Source: Bacillota bacterium
GTDB taxonomy: Bacteria > Bacillota > Clostridia > Lachnospirales > Lachnospiraceae
Assembly (NCBI GenBank): GCA_023407575.1
Contig: JAEYLX010000069.1
Location: 124,001 to 188,000, forward strand
Direction: 5' to 3'
Length of the DNA stretch: 64,000 nucleotides
Positions 17,082 to 26,286 of this stretch are shown here, one piece after another. The notes under the pieces are model-generated. The model was not told the DNA's origin. It worked only from the letters and a program-made list of their open reading frames with translations, and searched no databases. Numbering within the stretch: position 1 is the first letter of the stretch; each line of letters starts with the position of its first letter. Made by a program: the position numbers and the translations under genes.

Positions 17082-19442
17082 ATGAACAAAGAAAAGTATA
17101 AGGGAACAATTACAAGGAACCAAGTGGTTAGAAATTTGTTTGGCTTTTTATCAATAGTCATTCTAGTTACATTAATTGTGATGTCGCAGAATAAAGCTAG
17201 TGCAGCAGAACCAAGCATTTCAGTAAAAGAGATTAACTATGACAACAGTACCATTACTTTGCAAGTCAATACAGGCGATACAAAGGTATATGTATCAGAT
17301 GCAAATAAAAAGAAGTGGGAGATAATTCCTGGTAAAATTGTCAATGGTACAATTACTATGGATATTTCCTGGATATCAACTACAAAAAACTATACCATGA
17401 CTTTTAAAGGAGATTACTCTTCCAGTATACTCTCCGTTACCTTGCCCAAACAGTTTACAACCTTTAAAGCCACCTTTAACAAGCAAAAGGGTACCGTAAC
17501 CTTTAATAACACAAGTAATCGTACAATTGAATGGAGAAAGAAAAATAGCACCATCTGGAGCACGGTGAAGGAAAGTACCTTAGCAGATGAGTTAAGCAAT
17601 TATTTTACAAAAGGTATTCAATTATATTTCCGTTTAGCTCCGATTAATGGATCAAGTACCAGCATTGGTGTTAGAGCTAGTAAAGAAGTAGCAGTTACAA
17701 TACCCAAGAAAATTACCGCTCCAACAATTACGGTGAATGGTTCAAAATTCAGCCTGGCAGTGAAAAAGGGAATGGCATATCGTAAAGTGAATTCGGATGG
17801 AACAATGTCGGATTGGACTAATATTAGTAGTGCGACTGACCTTTTAATTAGCAGTGTAGCACCAGAGGTGTTATACACTGGAAATTCTTCCACTCAGAAG
17901 GCAGCAACACTTCAGTTTAGAGTAAATGCCAGCAGTACTGCTCAGGTATCTAACATCACTACCGTAAAGATTCCAGTTCAGAAGGGTGCACCAGATATTG
18001 ATACCAGCGGTATCGTATTAAACTATACAAGTTCTACAACCTTATCTTTAACAGTGAAGGCTGCTAGTGCAACGGTACCCTATGAATACACAGTTATTCC
18101 AAAGGAGAAGGAGTTAAGCTATCAAACAGCAGTATGGAAGGCTATAACATCCTCTACGGCGGTAACAATTAATAGTACAACTGCGCCAAGTGGCAGTAAA
18201 ATATATGTAAGAATGAAGAGCGTAGAAGCGTCAGATACTACAAGTTTTTCTTTGGCTTCTCTTGAAGTGAATGTTACCGGATTAAGTGGCGTTAGCTATC
18301 CATCAGCTCCTGAGGTTACACAGTTAACCACTCTTGTAACCACTGCTGGAGTTTGCCAAAGCAGCAAAACCTCAAGTTATTTAACCTTCTATTTATATAC
18401 AGCAACATCTACTACTGTCTCTGCCATAGATTTCTATGATAGTTACGGTACAAAGAAAGGATCTGTTACCAGCAAGAGTACCGTAGCATTGAATACCAAA
18501 AGCACAGGTGCAAGTGACAAGTACATAGTGACAACAAATATTACCTCTACGGATGAAATTAATAGTTTTACAGAAGTAATATTGTATGCCAATATAACCT
18601 TCGCAAATCAAGAAACAATTAAAAGTAATTCCACCTCTGGAATACAGCTATACCTTTATCCAAAAACAATAGTTAAAAACCCTAGTGACTCCGAATATAG
18701 CACAGCATTTAATCGTATTTACATGTCAACAGATACTACGGACACAGCTAAATTTAAGTTTAATTTGGATTTTGGAAATGAAAAAGTGATTGATCCTACT
18801 GGTATTAATAAATTTACCAGTGAATCCACCGAGATAAGTTCCATAAAGTACAGTGGATATACGTTGAATAAAGGGACAGATTATACTGTGGTCTATGGCT
18901 CCTATAAGGATGAAGATAATGTAACAATTAGAACTGCAACGGTTACAGTGAATGTATCTAATTTTGAAAAGTCATCTGAAATAACAGCGTTTGATCAGGC
19001 TACTTCGTTGATTATTAATCTAAATAATAATGAGGTTGTGGATAAAGCAGTTACAATTAAATTAATCCGTACAGCTACCATTGACAATACGCCAATTGCC
19101 TGGTCTTTATCAGAAGGTGGTCTTACAGAGAAAACTACCTCAACAATAACAAACGAAGATGGCAGTACCACAACTGTTACACAGGATGTAGTTACCTTTT
19201 CACTAACGTTAACAATGTTCAGCGGGACCTATAGTGTCAGTGTAGCCAATGTAACTTGGGGAAATGTCTCAATCTTTGGATCAGCATCCATATCCAATGG
19301 AAAGGCAACCATCTATCTATCCAATGCTAAAATTAATAAGCTCACTACAAGTTCATCGGATACGAAGAACGTGGTTATAACCTTAAGTAATGGGTATGTG
19401 ATTGACACTGGTTGTAAGCTTACCATTTTGAACGCTAATTAG
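17082..19442 (+). CDS. Large secreted beta-rich protein, paralogue of the next gene
   Basis: 786 residues from the ATG at 17082 (AGAGG 6 nt upstream); the frame is open to 17028 but has no ribosome site there. A Sec signal peptide is clear: basic start, hydrophobic stretch LFGFLSIVILVTLIVM, likely cleavage after ASA. The mature protein is very rich in Ser, Thr and Val with alternating beta-strand patterns and few Cys. About the first 380 mature residues match the next gene in order: the WxxI..MDISW segment, FKGD, EWRK, the repeated AP(T/K)(I/V)TVN strand, and AP.GSK(I/V)Y(V/I)R. The C-terminal ~400 residues are extra. There is no LPXTG, SLH domain or C-terminal anchor. Function unknown; probably released or wall-associated. 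Confidence 0.85.
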   Translation: MNKEKYKGTITRNQVVRNLFGFLSIVILVTLIVMSQNKASAAEPSISVKEINYDNSTITLQVNTGDTKVYVSDANKKKWEIIPGKIVNGTITMDISWISTTKNYTMTFKGDYSSSILSVTLPKQFTTFKATFNKQKGTVTFNNTSNRTIEWRKKNSTIWSTVKESTLADELSNYFTKGIQLYFRLAPINGSSTSIGVRASKEVAVTIPKKITAPTITVNGSKFSLAVKKGMAYRKVNSDGTMSDWTNISSATDLLISSVAPEVLYTGNSSTQKAATLQFRVNASSTAQVSNITTVKIPVQKGAPDIDTSGIVLNYTSSTTLSLTVKAASATVPYEYTVIPKEKELSYQTAVWKAITSSTAVTINSTTAPSGSKIYVRMKSVEASDTTSFSLASLEVNVTGLSGVSYPSAPEVTQLTTLVTTAGVCQSSKTSSYLTFYLYTATSTTVSAIDFYDSYGTKKGSVTSKSTVALNTKSTGASDKYIVTTNITSTDEINSFTEVILYANITFANQETIKSNSTSGIQLYLYPKTIVKNPSDSEYSTAFNRIYMSTDTTDTAKFKFNLDFGNEKVIDPTGINKFTSESTEISSIKYSGYTLNKGTDYTVVYGSYKDEDNVTIRTATVTVNVSNFEKSSEITAFDQATSLIINLNNNEVVDKAVTIKLIRTATIDNTPIAWSLSEGGLTEKTTSTITNEDGSTTTVTQDVVTFSLTLTMFSGTYSVSVANVTWGNVSIFGSASISNGKATIYLSNAKINKLTTSSSDTKNVVITLSNGYVIDTGCKLTILNAN

Positions 19443-19470
19443 GTAAGGTGGATTTATTAAGGAGATTGCG

Positions 19471-20661
19471 ATGAAAAAATATAGATTAAAAGAATGTATT
19501 AGATTATTGTTGTGGCTGCTCCCCGTGTTTATAATTGGGTTGCAACCATCCAGCAAGGTAAGTGCCGAGACAGCTACCGCTGTTACCATCGGTGCAATTG
19601 ATTATGAGGAACTAACTTTACAAGTATTTAATAATAACAATAGCATTATATATTATTCCACTGACGAAACCACGTGGACCGAGGTGGAGGGAAGCTACAG
19701 TACTGCTACCAAATCCTATGAAATGGACATATCCTGGGCTAGTATAACCAGTGATGTAACTCTTTATTTTAAAGGAGATGTAAATACAACAATTAAATCC
19801 ATAACCTTGCCTTTGCAGGACAAGTCCTTCAAGGTAACCTATAACAAGGCGGATGAGGAATTTACTTTTGTAGAAGCAGACGACTACGATTATTTTGAGT
19901 GGAGAAAGACCTCGGACTATAGTTGGAATACTGTAAGTTTAAATGACGATTCGAGCTCTTATAAGCAATTTGTAAGTTCCTTGGAAGCATTCAGATTGAA
20001 GGGTGCCAAAATAATCATTCGTCTCCCACAGGTAAAGGGTTCTGGCTCTAATGCTGGCAGCAGACCAAGCAAAGAGATAACCATATCAATTACTGCCAGA
20101 GCAGAAGCACCAAAGGTAACAGTAAATTCCTCGAAATTGACTTTAAATACCACAGAGTCAATGGAATACTATGATACAAGTACTGGTGAATGGGTTGAGT
20201 GCTCAAAAACCATGACACTAGAGGAGATTGCTCCTTCTGTGTTATATAAGAATGGAGCTCATTCCGTAACATTATTGATTCGAACTGCTGCTACAGCAAG
20301 TTCCTCTTATTCTAAAACTGCCTATGTAACCATAAATGGTCAAGCAAAAGCTCCTACAATTGGTGGAAATGTTGATGATGTCAGCTATTATTTTTATAAT
20401 TCTAAATTAGTTATGACTTTTAATAATGCAACGAAGACTAATCTTTTTGAATATACTATTGTAAAGGCAGGTACAGAGTTTAATGCTTCTAGTGCAAAAT
20501 GGACCTCTGTCAGCTCTACAAAGCTTATTACTCTTTCTAGTACAGTTGCGCCAAAGGGTAGTAAGGTTTACATTAGACGAAAAGGAATAGACGCTAGCTC
20601 TACGAAAGGTACGGAACTTATCCTGTCCTCTGCGGTTAGTAATTTTTCCGTTAGTTATTAA
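19471..20661 (+). CDS. Secreted beta-rich protein, shorter paralogue
   Basis: 396 residues, 28 nt after its longer paralogue, with ATG after AAGGAGATTGCG. The signal peptide has a basic start MKKYRLKE, hydrophobic LLLWLLPVFIIGL and probable cleavage after VSA. The mature part aligns collinearly with the first half of the preceding protein, including MDISWASI, LYFKGDVNTTIKSITLP, FEWRK and APKGSKVYIRRKG. This shows tandem duplication followed by C-terminal loss or gain. No anchor motif. The two are probably one operon ended by the hairpin at 20681-20733. Function not recognised. Confidence 0.85.
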   Translation: MKKYRLKECIRLLLWLLPVFIIGLQPSSKVSAETATAVTIGAIDYEELTLQVFNNNNSIIYYSTDETTWTEVEGSYSTATKSYEMDISWASITSDVTLYFKGDVNTTIKSITLPLQDKSFKVTYNKADEEFTFVEADDYDYFEWRKTSDYSWNTVSLNDDSSSYKQFVSSLEAFRLKGAKIIIRLPQVKGSGSNAGSRPSKEITISITARAEAPKVTVNSSKLTLNTTESMEYYDTSTGEWVECSKTMTLEEIAPSVLYKNGAHSVTLLIRTAATASSSYSKTAYVTINGQAKAPTIGGNVDDVSYYFYNSKLVMTFNNATKTNLFEYTIVKAGTEFNASSAKWTSVSSTKLITLSSTVAPKGSKVYIRRKGIDASSTKGTELILSSAVSNFSVSY

Positions 20662-20680
20662 TTATTAAAGAACAAAGTTT

Positions 20681-20733
20681 GAAGCCTTAGGTATATTAGA
20701 ACAAAAGTATTTGGTCTATATATCTAAGGCTTC
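20681..20733 (+). terminator. Hairpin after the secreted protein pair
   Basis: GAAGCCTTAG (20681-20690) pairs perfectly with CTAAGGCTTC (20724-20733), extended by GTATA/TATAT pairing. Starts 19 nt after the stop. The T-tract is weak (ATTAAG). Confidence 0.65.
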
Positions 20734-20749
20734 ATTAAGAAAACAACCC

Positions 20750-20778
20750 TTGACAATCAATGAAATGTCGATTAAGAT
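20750..20778 (+). promoter_or_regulatory. Sigma-A promoter for the pheST T-box leader
   Basis: Perfect -35 TTGACA (20750-20755), 17-nt spacer, -10 TAAGAT (20773-20778). It places the transcript start just before the T-box stem I. Confidence 0.75.
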
Positions 20779-20789
20779 ATGAGAAAATG

Positions 20790-21047
20790 ATAAAAACATT
20801 GAAGGTGAATGTAGTAGCATATATTTTCCCGCCAGAGAGAACGTGCCACCGGCTGCGAGCAGGTTCAGGGTCCAGATATATTGTGAAGTTCGGCACCGGA
20901 GTTGCCTTTAAGATATTCGGGTTAATACCTGTAATAAAAAAGAGGTCGGTTCAGTCCCGTTATGACTGCTAAAGGAGTCTACTATATAGACTTGAATTTG
21001 GGTGGTACCACGATGCTTTCGTCCCTGTTGGGATGGGGGCTTTTTTT
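20790..21047 (+). promoter_or_regulatory. T-box leader (tRNA-Phe sensing) upstream of pheS
   Basis: Stem I carries the conserved AGAGA element (from 20833) and a specifier loop GTGAAGTTCGGCACC with specifier codon UUC (20889-20891, Phe). The T-box sequence AATTTGGGTGGTACCACG lies at 20995-21012. Its UGGU bulge (21003-21006) would pair with an ACCA acceptor end, matching tRNA-Phe with discriminator A. The terminator follows: CGTCCC/GGGATG stem, GGGGGC, then seven T (21041-21047). Uncharged tRNA-Phe should stabilise the antiterminator and switch on pheST. The upstream boundary is approximate. Confidence 0.95.
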
Positions 21048-21116
21048 GCGCAAAGGTGTAAGTAAAACGGACACTTTAATCTTGAAAATTATAATGGTAA
21101 TATAGGAGGAATGAAA

Positions 21117-22157
21117 ATGTTAGAAAATTTAGAGCGCATTAAGGCGCAGTTTACTGCAGAACTTCATGCAGCAAACTCAAAAGAGGAATTAGAGCGTATT
21201 CGAGTATCCTTTCTAGGTAAAAAAGGTCTTGTTACAGAGGAGTTAAAAAATCTTCGTAATCTGGATGCTGAAGCAAAGAAAGTAGCTGGTATGCAGGTAA
21301 ACATTTTAAAGGATGAATGTGAACAGGCGATTGTAGAGTACCAAAAAACTATGGAGGAGAGAGAATATTTAAAAGAAATAGAGAACACAGAGCGGTTCGA
21401 TTACTCTATTCCTTCTGATAAGGCAGTAGGAACCTTACATCCTATTACCATTGTTCAAAAACAGATAGAAGACATCTTTAAAACTATGGGCTTTATTATT
21501 GAAGATGGTTTGGAAATTCAGACAGAATTTAATAACTTTGAGGGTGTTAATATTCCAAAGAACCATCCAGCTAGAGATATGACAGATACCTATTATTTAG
21601 AGAATGGTCAATTGCTTAAGACGCATACCTCTGCTGCACAGAATACCATTATGCGCAAATATGGTGCTCCAAAATCAGGTGAGCCATTAAAGGTACTATT
21701 CCCTGGTAGATGCTTCCGCAATGAGAATATTGATGCCAGTCATGAGAATACCTTCTTCCAGTTGGAGGGTATGATGATTGGAGATGATATCTCAATTTCT
21801 AACTTAATTTATTTCATGAAGGTATTACTTTCAGAAGTATTCCAAAGAGATGTGAAGGTTCGTCTTAGACCTGGTTTCTTCCCCTTCGTAGAACCTGGCT
21901 TTGAATTAGATATTAACTGTGCAATTTGTGGCGGTTCCGGTTGTCCTACCTGTAAGCATTCCGGTTGGTTGGAATTACTTCCTTGCGGTATGATTCATCC
22001 AAATGTACTTTCTCTTGGTGGAATAGATCCTGAGAAGTATACTGGCTTTGCTTTTGGTCTTGGTCTTACCAGACTGGCAATGATGAAATATAACATCAAA
22101 GATATCCGTATGTTTAACAGCGGTAATATAAAACAATTAAAGCAGTTTACGAAATAA
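21117..22157 (+). CDS. pheS: Phenylalanyl-tRNA synthetase alpha subunit
   Basis: 346-residue class II synthetase catalytic subunit. N-terminal coiled coil, then motif 2 (FPGRCFRNENIDASHEN) and motif 3 (FAFGLGLTRLAMM), with GFFPFVEPGFELD in the Phe pocket region. The first ATG (21111) touches the AGGAGGA site, so the second ATG at 21117 is preferred. A Cys cluster CAICGGSGCPTCKHSG is present in the catalytic domain, as in many Firmicutes. Controlled by the T-box leader upstream and followed by pheT. Confidence 0.97.
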   Translation: MLENLERIKAQFTAELHAANSKEELERIRVSFLGKKGLVTEELKNLRNLDAEAKKVAGMQVNILKDECEQAIVEYQKTMEEREYLKEIENTERFDYSIPSDKAVGTLHPITIVQKQIEDIFKTMGFIIEDGLEIQTEFNNFEGVNIPKNHPARDMTDTYYLENGQLLKTHTSAAQNTIMRKYGAPKSGEPLKVLFPGRCFRNENIDASHENTFFQLEGMMIGDDISISNLIYFMKVLLSEVFQRDVKVRLRPGFFPFVEPGFELDINCAICGGSGCPTCKHSGWLELLPCGMIHPNVLSLGGIDPEKYTGFAFGLGLTRLAMMKYNIKDIRMFNSGNIKQLKQFTK

Positions 22158-22247
22158 GAAGGTAGTGTTACTCACTCACGATCCACTTGTAAATGCTAGG
22201 TGATATTTAATAGAGACTGCCACTTTGGCAGATTGGAGGAAGAACGA

Positions 22248-24632
22248 ATGTATATATCAATGAACTGGATTTCTGAATTCACAGATCTCTCTGGAATTAA
22301 CTTAAAGGAGTTAATCGGTAGATTTACATTATCTACGGCAGAGGTAGAAGAAATTCATGAATATGGTAAGAATATAAAGGATGTTGTAGTAGGTAAAATT
22401 ATTGAGATCAAGGATCATCCAAACTCAAAAAAGTTACACCTATTAAAGGTGGATATCGGAACAGAAGTAGTAGGCTGTGTATGTGGTGCACCAAATGTAT
22501 TTGTTGGAGCAATTGTTCCCTTTGCAAAGCTTGGCGGACAGGTGGGAGACCTAGAAATCAAGGAAGCAACCATTGCAGGTGAAATCAGCCATGGTATGTG
22601 TTGTTCTGAGAAAGAACTAGGCATTACTGAGGATCATTCTGGTCTTATGATTTTAGATGATACTTATCCTTTAGGAACGGATATTAAAACCTTTATGCAG
22701 TTAGAGGATACAGTATTCGAGGTGGATAATAAATCCTTAACCAATCGCCCTGACCTATGGGGACATTATGGTATTGCAAGAGAAATTGCAGTATTAACAA
22801 AACGACCTTTAAAACCACTGGAGGTTGTAAATACAAGTGTTTATAAGGATTTGGCTAAAATTGATGTCAAAGTAGAAGATACCGAAAAATGCTTCCGTTA
22901 TAGTTGTATCACCATCTCTAATATTAAAGAGAAAAAAGCTCCAATCAATATGAGAATTCGTTTGAAATATTGCGGAATGAGACCAATTAACTTATTAGCG
23001 GACTTAACTAATTATCTTATGATGGAACTTGGTCAACCGATGCATGCCTTTGACAATGAAAAGGTATCGCAGATTCGTGTAAAAACCTACCCGGAAACAG
23101 TTAATTTCTTGACTCTGGATGGAGTGGAGAGAAAGGTTGATACGGAGACCTTGTTAATCAGTGATGAGAAGGAACCAGTTGCCATTGCTGGTATTATGGG
23201 TGGTGAATTATCAGAAATAACAGATGAAACCAGCAGTGTACTTTTAGAATCTGCGAACTTTGATGCCGTGTCTGTTCGTAAATCTGCTACACGCCTTGGA
23301 CTCCGTACGGATGCAAGCTCAAGATATGAAAAGACGATTGATCCAGAGCTGACTATCCCAGCTATAGAACGCTTTATAAAGCTCTTAAAAGATATCGATC
23401 CAGGTGTAGAAGTGACTTCCTCCCTTACGGATTGCTATGTAAAGCATTACAAAACCATTAATATTGATTTTGATAAGGCTTATGTTGATAAATACACCGG
23501 AATAGATATTTCTTCTGACCAGATTGAAGAAACCCTTACGGCACTCGGCTTTGGTGTAACCCGTAAAGAAGATGAGTTTTCTCTAGTGGTTCCTACCTGG
23601 AGAGCAACCAAGGATGTAACAATTAAGGCTGATATTATTGAAGAGATTACCCGTATCTATGGATATGATAACTTTGAAATTCAGTCCACCAAGAGCTTTT
23701 TAACACCGGTTCGTCATAGTGTAGAAAGAAGCAATGAATATCGTATGAAGGAGCTGTTGGCAGAGCGTTATGCAATGAATGAGGTACACAGTTATCTTTG
23801 GTACGAGAGTAAGTTAAATAAGGAGTTAGGTATTACGACAGAACCTAATATCCGTATAATAAATTCTATTACAGCAGAAAATGATACTATTCGTGCAACC
23901 ATTATTCCAAGTCTTCTAGGCTTTGTATTAAAGAATGCGGATACAACTCCAGAGATGGGAATGTTCGAAATTGGTCGTGTAGCAGATGGTCTTAAAGCAG
24001 ATGGCTTATGTGATGAGCGTAAGAGACTGGGTATCGTGATAGCTAGTAAAAAGCTTGGCGAAAAAGAATTATATTTCAAATGTAAGGAAGTTGTCGATCA
24101 GTTACTTCTTGCTGTGAAAAATATTGCGCCAAACTATAAGCTGAAAGAAGAATTAGCTAAAAATAATTACGTTCATCCGGTAAACAGTGCCTCAATTTAC
24201 CTTAAGGACGAAGAGATTGGTTATTTCTCCGTAATTAATCCTAGAATAAAGAATAAGATCGATAAGAAGTTAAATGTTGCTTTTGCTGAAATTGATCTGG
24301 AGAATATGGAGAAAGTGGCAGCAGAAAGTCTTCGTTATTCCGAGGTTTCTAAATATCCAGGTGTAACTATTGACTTAAGTCTTTTGATGGAAAAAGCGGT
24401 TCGTTTTGAAAGAATTGCAGCAGCTGTTAAAGCTTACGACTGCGAATTTTTAAAGAGCTTCCACTTAGTAGATATCTTTGAAGATGAAAAACTGTTACCT
24501 GGCAAGAAGAGTGTTACGGTACGTTTTGAGTTCATCTCCAAGGAAAGAACTCTGGAAGGTCAGGAAATTCAGAAAATGGTCGATGGATTATTGGAAATCT
24601 TAGCTGCAGAGGGTATGGAGCTAAGAAAATAA
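22248..24632 (+). CDS. pheT: Phenylalanyl-tRNA synthetase beta subunit
   Basis: 794-residue beta subunit of the alpha2-beta2 enzyme. Domain order: EMAP/tRNA-binding OB fold (VVGKIIEIKDHPNSKKLHLLKVDIG), B3/B4 editing domain (hydrolyses Tyr-tRNA-Phe), B5 domain, class II-like core, and the C-terminal ferredoxin-fold anticodon-binding domain ending KMVDGLLEILAAEGMELRK. The ATG at 22248 follows GGAGGAAGAACGA; the frame extends to 22200 without a ribosome site. It is 90 nt after pheS and shares its T-box control. Confidence 0.97.
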   Translation: MYISMNWISEFTDLSGINLKELIGRFTLSTAEVEEIHEYGKNIKDVVVGKIIEIKDHPNSKKLHLLKVDIGTEVVGCVCGAPNVFVGAIVPFAKLGGQVGDLEIKEATIAGEISHGMCCSEKELGITEDHSGLMILDDTYPLGTDIKTFMQLEDTVFEVDNKSLTNRPDLWGHYGIAREIAVLTKRPLKPLEVVNTSVYKDLAKIDVKVEDTEKCFRYSCITISNIKEKKAPINMRIRLKYCGMRPINLLADLTNYLMMELGQPMHAFDNEKVSQIRVKTYPETVNFLTLDGVERKVDTETLLISDEKEPVAIAGIMGGELSEITDETSSVLLESANFDAVSVRKSATRLGLRTDASSRYEKTIDPELTIPAIERFIKLLKDIDPGVEVTSSLTDCYVKHYKTINIDFDKAYVDKYTGIDISSDQIEETLTALGFGVTRKEDEFSLVVPTWRATKDVTIKADIIEEITRIYGYDNFEIQSTKSFLTPVRHSVERSNEYRMKELLAERYAMNEVHSYLWYESKLNKELGITTEPNIRIINSITAENDTIRATIIPSLLGFVLKNADTTPEMGMFEIGRVADGLKADGLCDERKRLGIVIASKKLGEKELYFKCKEVVDQLLLAVKNIAPNYKLKEELAKNNYVHPVNSASIYLKDEEIGYFSVINPRIKNKIDKKLNVAFAEIDLENMEKVAAESLRYSEVSKYPGVTIDLSLLMEKAVRFERIAAAVKAYDCEFLKSFHLVDIFEDEKLLPGKKSVTVRFEFISKERTLEGQEIQKMVDGLLEILAAEGMELRK

Positions 24633-24777
24633 TATGACATAACAAAACCTGTCCCTGTATAAGTCTTATAGACGAGATGATTTATACAGGGAATAGTGAA
24701 TTATTGAAAAACATAATTCACATGGTAAATTTGTGCGGTACCCAAATTTACTACCTGGTGGCGATATGGAGATGAAT

Positions 24778-25335
24778 ATGAACTTGCAGCATAAGGGGAC
24801 TATGACAATCGAGACCCTCCGTCTGATGCTTCGAAAATTCAGAGCAGAGGATGCGAATGATATGTTTCATAACTGGGCGGGAGATCCGGAGGTATGTAAA
24901 TACCTGTCCTGGGGACCTCATAAGGATGTTGATACTTCATTAAGAAGGATAAATAACTGGGAGAATAATTACCAGTTTCATCATTTTTATAATTGGGCAA
25001 TTGTGTTGAAGGGGAAACATATGGTGATTGGTTCCATCAGTGTGGAAATTTCCAGTGAAAGCACAAAATCCTGTGAGATTGGTTATTGTTTGAGTGTACC
25101 TTTTTGGAACAGAGGCATTATGACGGAAGCTTTGAGAGCTGTAATGCACTATTTGTTCTATGAAGTTGGATATGAGACTATTCGAGCAAAGTATGATACA
25201 ATGAATGTGGGTTCCGGTAAAGTGATGGAAAAAGCCGGAATGCAGTTTGTAAAAATGGAATACCGCGTTGGAATTCGAAGGGATGGCAGCAGTTATGACT
25301 GTGCTGTATATTCGAAGCAACGAGAGGATGCGTAA
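24778..25335 (+). CDS. GNAT acetyltransferase, RimJ/RimL-like
   Basis: 185 residues matching the acetyltransferase_3 layout: TIETLRLMLRKFRAEDANDMF at the start, the acetyl-CoA strand GEIGYCLSVPFW-like segment (CEIGYCLSVPFWNRGIMTEAL), and the C-terminal NVGSGKVMEKAGMQ loop. Such enzymes acetylate ribosomal protein N-termini, antibiotics or amino acids; the target is unknown. Several in-frame ATGs exist (24766, 24772, 24778); the last lies 6 nt after GGAG. Confidence 0.87.
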   Translation: MNLQHKGTMTIETLRLMLRKFRAEDANDMFHNWAGDPEVCKYLSWGPHKDVDTSLRRINNWENNYQFHHFYNWAIVLKGKHMVIGSISVEISSESTKSCEIGYCLSVPFWNRGIMTEALRAVMHYLFYEVGYETIRAKYDTMNVGSGKVMEKAGMQFVKMEYRVGIRRDGSSYDCAVYSKQREDA

Positions 25336-25446
25336 AGTGAGCATTTTAATTTAGTATCACAGAAAAGTTAGATTCACAGATGATATTTCTTTTCATGAGT
25401 AGGTATGAAATTTAATGCTTGCATAACTTTATGAGGAGGAATATGC

Positions 25447-25890
25447 ATGTTAAAGGAATTTAAAAAGTTTGCCCTACGTGGCAATATGATTGATCTTGCA
25501 GTCGGTATCATTATTGGTGGTGCTTTTACCGGAATCGTAAATTCTTTAGTAAACGACCTTGTAATGCCAATTCTTAGTTTATTTACTAAGAATATAGATT
25601 TTACAAATCTCTTTATATCCTTAGATGGGAAACATTACGAAACCTTGGCAGCTGCCAAGGCAGCAGAAGCAGCAACCTTAAATTATGGAGCATTTTTATC
25701 CGGTGTCTTAAACTTTTTGATTATGGCATTTGTTGTGTTCTTATTGGTACGTTGGCTTAATAAATTAAAAAAGCCAGAACCGGTTGCAGTTCCAACCACA
25801 AAATCCTGTCCTTATTGTTATTCAGATATTAATTTGAATGCAACGAAGTGCCCGCATTGTACTTCAGAGGTTGGGGATAAATTAGATTAA
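25447..25890 (+). CDS. mscL: Large-conductance mechanosensitive channel with zinc-ribbon tail
   Basis: 147 residues. The start MLKEFKKFALRGNMIDLAVGIIIG is the MscL signature (N-terminal amphipathic helix then the pore-lining TM1), and TM2 is FLSGVLNFLIMAFVVFLLVRW. The pentameric channel releases solutes on hypo-osmotic shock. After the usual short cytosolic segment, a CPYC-x10-CPHC pair (Cys121, 124, 135, 138) forms a likely zinc ribbon. ATG after ATGAGGAGGAATATGC. Confidence 0.95.
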   Translation: MLKEFKKFALRGNMIDLAVGIIIGGAFTGIVNSLVNDLVMPILSLFTKNIDFTNLFISLDGKHYETLAAAKAAEAATLNYGAFLSGVLNFLIMAFVVFLLVRWLNKLKKPEPVAVPTTKSCPYCYSDINLNATKCPHCTSEVGDKLD

Positions 25891-25899
25891 TTAAGTAAA

Positions 25900-26003
25900 G
25901 GTGTGGATATATCTATTCATTTATTACCCAACCGTGGATTGTTTTATTAAATAGACAAACAAGGGTTGTCGGTATATGTTTTTGGAATAGATATACTCGC
26001 ACC
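25900..26003 (+). other. Long hairpin downstream of mscL
   Basis: GGTGTGGATATATCTATTC (from 25900) pairs with GAATAGATATACTCGCACC (ending 26003) with few mismatches. The loop holds ACCCAACC and GGGTTGT, which can pair. A pyrimidine-rich tail CTTCTTTTAT follows. Probably the mscL terminator, possibly a stable 3' RNA. Confidence 0.55.
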
Positions 26004-26145
26004 TTCTTTTATATTTTGTAACGGATTGTAATGGATATAATAAACTATTTTATATACCTTCTATTAACATTAATTGGGAACTAATGAAAAGAAATATGCA
26101 TATATGAATATTTCTATCCACCATTGGATAAATATAGATTTTTGC

Positions 26146-26174
26146 TTGTACTATAAACCTTAGCTTGTTATAAT
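26146..26174 (+). promoter_or_regulatory. Promoter for yqeG-aroK
   Basis: -35-like TTGTAC (26146-26151), 17-nt spacer, perfect -10 TATAAT (26169-26174), 112 nt before the yqeG start. Confidence 0.6.
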
Positions 26175-26286
26175 TACTAATAATTAGTCTGGATTAAGTT
26201 CGAGGAATGAGCACAGAATAATCAGGATAGAACATGGATGAAAATGCATCCGATTGATTTAAAATAAATATAAGAGGAGACTCCAT

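Noticed and set aside
20760..20972. 70-residue frame in the pheS leader
   Set aside because: Entirely inside the T-box leader, whose structure explains the sequence.
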